This document shows positions 18,721 through 25,653 of a stretch of DNA of 25,653 nt, one piece after another. The notes below the pieces were generated by a model, which was not told the origin of the DNA, did not search any database, and saw nothing but the letters and a program-made list of their open reading frames with translations. The stretch lies in contig MU623624.1 in NCBI GenBank assembly GCA_025201765.1, positions 1 through 25,653 on the forward strand, written 5' to 3'. The translations under genes and the position numbers were made by a program. This stretch comes from Daldinia sp. FL1419 (taxonomy: Eukaryota > Ascomycota > Sordariomycetes > Xylariales > Hypoxylaceae). Position 1 is the first letter of the stretch; every line of letters begins with the position of its first letter.

Positions 18721-21654
18721 TCATATATCTTCAATACTACTATTATACCCACTGACAGCCCCGCCGGCGGTTGCTGCTGAACTTCCAGTAGTTTCTGATC
18801 TTTCAGAGACCCTTATGCTGCGGCCCCGTAGAAGCTGACTGACATCGGCAACCTCTTCCGCATTCTCGGGTGATATGCTTCCGCTAGCGTCGTATTGGTG
18901 ACCGTCATCTGAATGTTCATCTTCCTCGTCATTTCCGGACAAGTCAATATCCGAACTCGGATCATCTTCTACAATGGCCCGTCTGCTCATAAGGCTCTCC
19001 GAAGAGTTTTCCGTCATGTCATCGTCATCGTCATCGTCGTCGAGGTCGGAGTCGCCAGCAGGAAAGTAAAAAGTGGGTGGCGGAAGGGGTACGGGAGGTA
19101 ATCGATGAATTCTTCCCGGAAGGTATTCGATTTGAACAGTATGCGCTCTGGAATCTACGAATTGCCGTGGCGCCGGGGAATTAGTTGTCATGCTAGCTAA
19201 CTTGTTAATTATGGAATCCGTAGTTTCCTGGCTCGTACGCTCGACGAGACCAGGCCGCCTCGACGGGTCTTCGTCCTCATCCTCCGAGGCGCTGTTGTCG
19301 TCGTAGTGTGAGCTTTTCGGCCGCCGCGTTGGTACGACAACTACGAAATGATCTTCCGGATAAGTACCTCCTAAACCACTAGCCTCAAAGTTTAGCAATG
19401 GAGCATGTTGACGGCCGTCAGACCAAGGAAAATCTGCCTCTATGTCATCGTTCTCAGCCTCAGCAGATGTCAACCCCGGCGCATCAGAATAATCAACTTC
19501 CATCAACGTACTACGAGGCCGCAAGGTACTAAGCGGTCTGAAAGGAAGCGATGATCCTGACGTAGAGCGGCTGAATTGTGGGCGGGTGTTGCCGAGGCTG
19601 AGGGGCTGCATGGGTCCCTGGTCGCCTTGGCCCCCCGATGAGGTCATATCATAGGTAGCGGGGGAGACTTCTCCTTCTCCAAAATCACCCGAGAGGTCTG
19701 TGCAGAATGGTGCCCCGCTATAATAAATGATTGCACCGTCGCGTCGGCGCTTACGCTGCGAGACACCTGATACGCCACTTTGGCCCCAACGAGAGTCCAT
19801 ACCACCCAAATTACTCTCTTCGGGCGGCCCAAAAGAGGAGCCGGTCTCATCACCTCCCGATGGCTGTTCGTCGGACGAGGACGTTTGGCGGTGGTGTACA
19901 AATAACGGTTTATAGTGGAAACTTTCGGATGAATTAGACTGCTGCACGCCGAGACCGAATTTCGAGGGTTTGTGCGCGGTGACGTCATTTCCAGATCCCT
20001 GCGTTTTCTGTTTCTTCCTTTGCTCCTGATCGTTCGATCCGTCCGTGTCATCGCTTGATTGGTTACGTTGCGAATTGCTGCCACTATCGCTACTGAACCT
20101 AGTACCTTCAACTCCACCTCGCCAACGGATTTTTCTCCCGTCGGGTGACAGTTGAAATTTGGTACTCTTCTCCGACACCGCATTGCGAATGAAAGCCGGG
20201 GTAACGTTGAGAATATGCAGCTGTGCCAAATTGCACAGCAGATTGAGATACACCCATCCTTCCGTATCTGGCGACACATCCCTTGCAGAATATTGTTTCT
20301 GCGACTCGGGCGCTACCAATCCCAGATGACGTATGTAGTCCATATTTTCTGATGGTACCTGTCTGCGATCAGGGTCCAAGTCGCGTGGCCGTGTAGGGCG
20401 TTGTTCCGGCGGTGGCATTGACATGTGCGGTGATGTATTATTACCACTTTCGGTCGCACGACCGCTGCCGTTACCAGACACGTTACCGCTGTCTCTCGCG
20501 TCCGCTTGGTCGCCATTTGAATGTGAGTTCGAATGTGAATGCGAGTTAGATGCGGAACCGTTGTCGCGTGAACTGCTCTCCTTCCTGCTCAAATCTCGCG
20601 GTCGGATTTGTGCCTCCCGGTTCGCCTCACTCGGAACTACTACCCTGTCGTTAGTTCCTCCCATTTCGACATCCTCGACGATAGGTTCGGGTACCTGTGG
20701 TAACAGGACGCGTTCCGCCGGATCAGCCATTTTGCCCGTAAAAAGATGTTCTAGCCGCTTTACCACGAGCTTTTTCTTATCCTTCTCGGTCATGATGGTA
20801 GGTCGTGGCCATAGACCCTCCGGAATATCTCGTAAGTAATTCTCAATATTCTGCTCGGATCGTTCCCTTGCGGCCTTGGCTTGGCCGGGGAGTGATGGGG
20901 CAGATGAGCTTTGTCCAGTCGACATAGATGCGTAGGCGGAGTCAACGGGTCTCGAATTAGACCCAGACGACGAAGACGCATGCTTGGATGTGGACGAATG
21001 CATATTCTTTGATTTGCCTGATGCCTTTTTCCTACTTGGAGAGGGTCCGCCACTCGAACCCTCGAGACTCGTAGTGAAATCCCGTAGCGCAGCCTCGAGC
21101 TCCCGTTTCTTTCTGCTAGACAAGCCATGAATCTTAACCTCGAACAACTTGTCCCGTCGCAAAGAGTCGGGTCCCATCTGTTTGTACTTCCTCAACTCTT
21201 CCTTCAAGCGCTTGTTCTCAACCGTTAAGTCATCGATTACGGAGCGAAATTCATCGGCGCTCTGATTACTGTGTGCCAGTCCGACCGGGCGGGACCGGTA
21301 AGCTGGACTCTGCAACGGCAATCCGAACTTCGCTACCTCCTCATTGGACGATTCCGTCTCTTTTTGGTAAAACGGGGCTTCATCGATATCGGTTGTGTGC
21401 ATTGCCTTTTGGTTTGAGGAGTCAAACCATTTCTTCGGGTCGCTTAGACCTGTTTCATTGCTGTCTCCCGAAGAATTTCTTCTCGGTTTGGAAAAAGTTG
21501 GATGAATAGGTTGGTTAGCTATTTGAGGGTCGCGTTTGGAAGCATTTCTCGCTTGTCGGTGATACTGAAGTGTTATGGAGGCATCGGGCGATCTTCGTCT
21601 CGGATTGTTATATGTGACATTTGGTGCAGTGGGCGCGCCCCTAAAGTCGGCCAT
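18721..21654 (-). CDS. frq: Circadian clock protein FREQUENCY (FRQ)
   Basis: An uninterrupted 977-residue frame, close to the 989 residues of Neurospora crassa FRQ and colinear with it. Landmarks: PFYQKETESSNEE (94-106); the dimerising coiled coil SVIDDLTVENKRLKEELRKY (138-157); KLFEVKIHGLSSRKKREL; the CK1-binding segments KKLVVKRLEHLFTG (294-307) and NLLCNLAQLHILNV (471-484); RPTRPRDLDPDR; FQLSPDGRKIRWRGG (500-514); a basic NLS-like RKKQK (546-550); YYSGAPFCTDLSGD (644-657); the FRH-interaction region SGLGGTYPEDHF (759-770); and the C-terminal ATAGGAVSGYNSS block. FRQ binds FRH and casein kinase 1 and represses the White Collar Complex; progressive phosphorylation times its inactivation. Ser/Thr and acidic PEST-like stretches abound, including an eight-Asp run (872-879). 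Met85 aligns with the start of Neurospora small FRQ. The ATG at 21654 has A at -3. Confidence 0.97.
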   Translation of the reverse strand: MADFRGAPTAPNVTYNNPRRRSPDASITLQYHRQARNASKRDPQIANQPIHPTFSKPRRNSSGDSNETGLSDPKKWFDSSNQKAMHTTDIDEAPFYQKETESSNEEVAKFGLPLQSPAYRSRPVGLAHSNQSADEFRSVIDDLTVENKRLKEELRKYKQMGPDSLRRDKLFEVKIHGLSSRKKRELEAALRDFTTSLEGSSGGPSPSRKKASGKSKNMHSSTSKHASSSSGSNSRPVDSAYASMSTGQSSSAPSLPGQAKAARERSEQNIENYLRDIPEGLWPRPTIMTEKDKKKLVVKRLEHLFTGKMADPAERVLLPQVPEPIVEDVEMGGTNDRVVVPSEANREAQIRPRDLSRKESSSRDNGSASNSHSHSNSHSNGDQADARDSGNVSGNGSGRATESGNNTSPHMSMPPPEQRPTRPRDLDPDRRQVPSENMDYIRHLGLVAPESQKQYSARDVSPDTEGWVYLNLLCNLAQLHILNVTPAFIRNAVSEKSTKFQLSPDGRKIRWRGGVEGTRFSSDSGSNSQRNQSSDDTDGSNDQEQRKKQKTQGSGNDVTAHKPSKFGLGVQQSNSSESFHYKPLFVHHRQTSSSDEQPSGGDETGSSFGPPEESNLGGMDSRWGQSGVSGVSQRKRRRDGAIIYYSGAPFCTDLSGDFGEGEVSPATYDMTSSGGQGDQGPMQPLSLGNTRPQFSRSTSGSSLPFRPLSTLRPRSTLMEVDYSDAPGLTSAEAENDDIEADFPWSDGRQHAPLLNFEASGLGGTYPEDHFVVVVPTRRPKSSHYDDNSASEDEDEDPSRRPGLVERTSQETTDSIINKLASMTTNSPAPRQFVDSRAHTVQIEYLPGRIHRLPPVPLPPPTFYFPAGDSDLDDDDDDDDMTENSSESLMSRRAIVEDDPSSDIDLSGNDEEDEHSDDGHQYDASGSISPENAEEVADVSQLLRGRSIRVSERSETTGSSAATAGGAVSGYNSSIEDI
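19016..19045 (-). repeat. GAY trinucleotide repeat coding poly-Asp in FRQ
   Basis: On the coding strand, alternating GAC and GAT codons encode residues 872-879 of FRQ, all aspartate, inside a longer acidic stretch. Near-identical tandem triplets of this sort can change length by slippage, which would vary the acidity of the C-terminal region between strains. Confidence 0.7.
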
Positions 21655-22919
21655 GCTGCTCGCACTGGTACCTTTTGTATACTGGTATAATTAAGAAGCG
21701 AGATGATACGAATTTAACTTCTAATAAGTCATATGAGTATGTCGCAGTGACTTAATAGCGACATAGTCGTCAAGAAAAAGTACTATTCTAGTTTCATAAT
21801 TTGTTAGTGTGGCGAGCAAAGATAAGATGCTTTTTTGCATCAGTGCGTCTTAGCAAGATTGATGATTATCTAGGTGAGGAGGGTGGACAGCTCATGACGG
21901 CCATTCGCGTGAGGCTACAGGCTCATATTGGCTGTAAATGAATGGGTCGATAATAAGTAGGCAGATAGGTACCTAGCTAAGATAGCTAAGGAACACAGGA
22001 AGTATAAGGGAGTGTACACGAAGAATGCGATGGAAACCCTTCTGCGAGATATCGTTGTCGTGCATTTGGGGGTGCGGTAACCCAAAAGGGGGGTTGGGAT
22101 GCGTGAAAAGTCGACGATGCAACGTCATACCTACCTGTAGAGTTTTCTTTTGGTTTTTTGGTTTCTTTTTTCTTGGCTTGGAATTTCAGTTCGTATTGAA
22201 GGGACTTCAGGATAGCGGGTTATTGGTTCGGAAGTGGATCGAGCAGGATGCAGTAGAACGTAAGTAAAAGTTAGAAGGTAAAAAGTATAATAATAGATGA
22301 TGGATGCATGCAATTATTGAGGCTGTTCCGTCGAATAAGTTCGCTTATTTTGGTACGTGAGGTAGGGTAGCAAGGCAGCCTTTTAGGAGGGGTTTAGTGG
22401 GATTTGTTATGGTTCGATGTGGTTTGGTTTGGTTTGGTTTGGTTTGGGCTGGTTTCTCCGAATGGCCTCAATTACATTTAAGGAATAGTCAAGGAGAAAA
22501 ATTTTCTAAAAATGAGAAACCCTTGCGCTTTGTTGTCACTAAATGGATAATAGGTGTTGAAAAGATGTATTAAAAGTTGAAGAAAAATGACATGCGCATC
22601 GAGATTCATGAAGGTTACGAAAACAGCAACTACCCACCGTAGGGCTCGACAAGCCCCCTTCGCCGCCGGGGTTGCTTTCCTCGCAGAATTCAAAAAGTGA
22701 TTTAGCAATTATTACGACCGATACACTTGGAGGTGCAGCTTCCTCACGATCGAGCGTAACCTGTTGGCATCGTACAGAACAAGGTACCTTTTTTCGCCGA
22801 TCAAGGGTCCTTGGTGGGGCCAAACAATGCACCCGCGGTGTGAGAGTAAACATGTAGTCAGAGTCTAGCCGAACCTTAACTGACCAATTATATTAGAGTA
22901 GCAGAAAGACGTCAAAAAA
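21655..22919. promoter_or_regulatory. frq promoter and probable long 5' leader
   Basis: About 1.26 kb between the frq ATG and the AT-rich block, with no gene of its own. In Neurospora frq has a leader of more than 1 kb with introns and small upstream ORFs, plus two light-responsive elements bound by the White Collar Complex. Here GATCGA occurs at 22237-22242 and 22748-22753, with GATCAA at 22799-22804. A strong splice donor in frq orientation (ACAG then GTAGGT, from 22134 downwards) is present. TAGGTACCTA lies at 21966-21975, AAGGTACCTT at 22781-22790, and a GGTTT repeat at 22421-22445. That this is the promoter follows from position; the role of each motif is inference. Confidence 0.55.
22421..22445. 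repeat. GGTTT pentanucleotide microsatellite
   Basis: Five perfect copies of GGTTT (AAACC on the frq strand) about 770-790 bp upstream of the frq ATG. Being a simple tandem repeat in the clock gene's upstream region, its copy number may differ between strains. It is not the fungal telomere repeat TTAGGG. Confidence 0.85.
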
Positions 22920-25653
22920 GCTGGCGCAGGCACTACTGAAATATACAAGTATATTATATTTTCCAAAAACATTTAATAATAAAATAAAACTCTAAAAAAT
23001 CATCTAAAAACATAACTAAGTATTATATTGAATATATATTCATACAGTATTTTTGTTGGTAGGTACGTACGTAAGATAAAAGCAAAATAATAATAAAATA
23101 AATAACAATAGGGGTGAGACTGGTGTATTGTAGTTATCTGAAGAAGAAAATTATCTAAAAGAAATAAGTAAGAAATCTATCCTTATATAATAATAAATAT
23201 ATAAATATTTCTTAAAGATTATATATTAAATTGAAAATATAAATCATATAACCACCACTTATTCTATTTTCTTTTTATAATTATATTATAAATTTAACAT
23301 TTAATTTTTATTTTATTTATCTCTTTAATTGCAAATTAATCTAATTATTTTTTATTAATGTTTGCATAATCTTATTTAAAAATACCTTTATTATAATATT
23401 TATAAAATTATATATATTATAAATTTATTAAATATTATTAATTTCTTAATTTTTATATAATTATTATAAAATTATTAAATTAATTATTAATTTTTTTTTA
23501 TTAATATTACCTATTTAAATAAAGTATTAATATAAAGAAAATAAATTAATATATAAAATTAATAAAGTTTTAAATAATAAAAAGTATTTTAAAATGATAT
23601 TAATTATATAATAAATAACATATTTAATATCAAAGTTTTAGACCATCTTATAAATTTTATTAACAAATATGCTCCAAATGATACATTTACATTTAATAAA
23701 TAATTAATAAATGATATTATTAGTAATTCAAATTTCATTATTTTGATTAATTAATTTTTTATTACCTAATATAATAATATAATTAATTTATAAATTTAAA
23801 TCCTTATTATTCATAAATAAATTATTAATAAAAATATATAAATATAAATTTTAAAAATTTAAATTAATATAATTAAATTTTTATAATTAATTATTTATTT
23901 ATTATTTAATTTGGATATTAAAGGTTTTTATTTTTTTAAAATTCAACTCCAAATATTAAACTATTATTAAATAATTAAAAATTACTTTAAATTAATAAAT
24001 AAAAAAAATGTACACTCCTTATATCTATTATTTAATAAATTTTTTAATTATATTTAATAATTTTATATTTAATTATTTAAATTTTTCGGTTTATCCTTTT
24101 TATATAATAATTATACCATAATTTTTTTTATAAATAATAAAATATAAGCTGTTAAAATCTTCAATCTTAATATCCAATATCTTTTAAGGATGTGCTTTAA
24201 TCCTAATTTTAATAAATATTTTATCTTTTATTACCAAAAATTCTATAATATTAATATTTAAGATATTATTTATTTAAAAACTTATAATTTTAAATGGGAT
24301 TATATTTATTATTAATAAATATAAATTAAATATTAACAACCTTATATTAAATTTTTATTAATAATAATATAAATAAATTTTAAATTAATATATCCCTAAT
24401 TCAACCAAATTATATAATAATTTAACAATATATAATAATATTTTTTTAAAATATTTATTTTTTAATTTTATTAATAATTATATAAATATTATTCATTATA
24501 TAGATATTTTAAACTAAATATATACCATAATAATATCCTTTATTATAATTTTTATATCTTAATATTAAAAAATTAAAATTAAAATTAAAATAAGGTATTA
24601 ATTTATTCTTTAAATAATAGGGGTATATATTATAATAAATTTTTTATTAAAATTACCATAACCTTAGATAATAAACCTTAATTTTTTATAAGGTATCAAT
24701 ATATTCTTTCCCTTTATTTTGTAAATTATTTATGATTTAAAAATTATTACTCTTTAATAAATTAATATATTATATATTTTAAATTATAAAATTCCTTTAT
24801 TAAATAATGTATTAAATTCTTTTATATTTAATACCTCATATAATTTTCCTATAGTAATAATCTTTCTTATTATATATAATTAAAATATTAAGGTTAAATT
24901 ATTTTATTTTTTATTATTAAAATATAAAATATTAATATATAAAAGATTGTTAATATATATAAAGTTTTTTTTTAAGATTATTTTATAATTATTTAAATTA
25001 AATGTAGGTTTGGGTAATTATACTTAAAATTCCTTAGTAGGTACTAAATTATTCTTAAATTAAATATAAAGTTTAATATAAGAATTCTGGAATATAGAAG
25101 TTCTTCTGGATATATTAGATACTATAATGATATTTTTATTAATAATTATAATAATTTTATAAAAACTTTTCCATCTGCCTTTTTCTTAATAAATAAGAAT
25201 TTTATTATTAATAGATAATAATATAAATAATATTTTTATAATATTAAAACCATTATAAATATTAAATATATTTTAAATAAAGTATTATAATTTAATCTTT
25301 TTAATTTTAATTATAATCTTTTATATTATTAGAATATAATAAGTTTAGGTAAATGTAAATGATAAATTTATATTAATTTGGGAGTAAATTTTAAAAATAA
25401 GTAATATAAAAATTAATTTATTAGGATTAATTATATTATTAATTATTTTTATAGTTATTTATAATTGTAATATTTTTAATTTAAAATTTTAAAATTTATT
25501 TATAATTATTTTATAAATTTAATAAATTAAATTATAATACTTTTCTATTTTACTAATAAATTAATATATTTTAATTAATATTTAATAATATATGATTTTA
25601 ATAATATATACTTTATTTTAGAATTTTAAATTATTAATATTTATTCTTGTATT
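22920..25653. repeat. AT-rich block, probably RIP-eroded repeat
   Basis: After a mixed zone (about 22920-23130) the sequence becomes almost pure A/T to the window end, with dense TA and AAT/ATT tracts, no usable open frame and hardly any CG. This is the signature of heavily RIP-mutated transposon DNA. No terminal repeats or recognisable element remain. The block runs off the window, so its full length is unknown. Confidence 0.78.

Noticed and set aside
19644..20279. 211-codon second minus-strand frame inside frq
   Set aside because: It overlaps the certain FRQ coding frame and is a shadow caused by biased codon use.
22421..22445. Telomere-like repeat beside the AT block
   Set aside because: The unit is GGTTT, not TTAGGG, and there are only five copies within ordinary sequence.
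22920..25653. Mitochondrial insertion as the source of the AT-rich DNA
   Set aside because: No mitochondrial gene, tRNA or rRNA pattern is visible, and the TA-rich, CG-poor texture fits RIP better.

Overview
The window is nuclear DNA of a filamentous ascomycete (Pezizomycotina, most likely a Sordariomycete). Genes have short introns (52-146 nt) with GTRNGT donors and CTAAC branch sites. Two extremely AT-rich, gene-free blocks flank the gene-bearing part (about 1-1116 and 22920-25653); they look like repeats eroded by repeat-induced point mutation (RIP). A full-length frequency (frq) circadian clock gene is present. Gene calls rest on reading the translations and recognising families; no database search was run.

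Layout. After the left AT block comes an intronless MFS transporter of the anion:cation symporter type (1546-3051, +). Next is a small conserved fungal protein of unknown function (3550-4104, -). From about 4.1 to 9.1 kb no intact gene is seen, but a broken alpha/beta-hydrolase gene lies at 6271-6936. A second MFS transporter of the same family follows, split into ten exons (9128-11230, +), then a four-exon SAM-dependent O-methyltransferase (12060-13664, +). The transporter, the methyltransferase and the dead hydrolase could be the remains of a small secondary-metabolism or detoxification locus (inference).

The right half is housekeeping and clock: a PUS1-type tRNA pseudouridine synthase (14016-16105, +), convergent with the Mediator subunit MED22 (16627-17363, -), then frq (18721-21654, -). 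FRQ is the negative arm of the fungal clock. With FRH and casein kinase 1 it inhibits the White Collar Complex, so this organism very probably runs a Neurospora-type oscillator. The frq upstream region (about 1.26 kb) runs directly into the right AT block.

Most worth checking: a stop codon in MED22 followed by a 62-codon open, protein-like extension; an in-frame upstream ATG stretch of the first MFS gene cut off by one TAG just before its start codon; the conserved second start methionine of FRQ; the hydrolase pseudogene; and a palindrome (AGGTACCT) repeated only in non-coding DNA. I saw no tRNA, rRNA or CRISPR, and no intact mobile element. I saw no convincing wholly new system.
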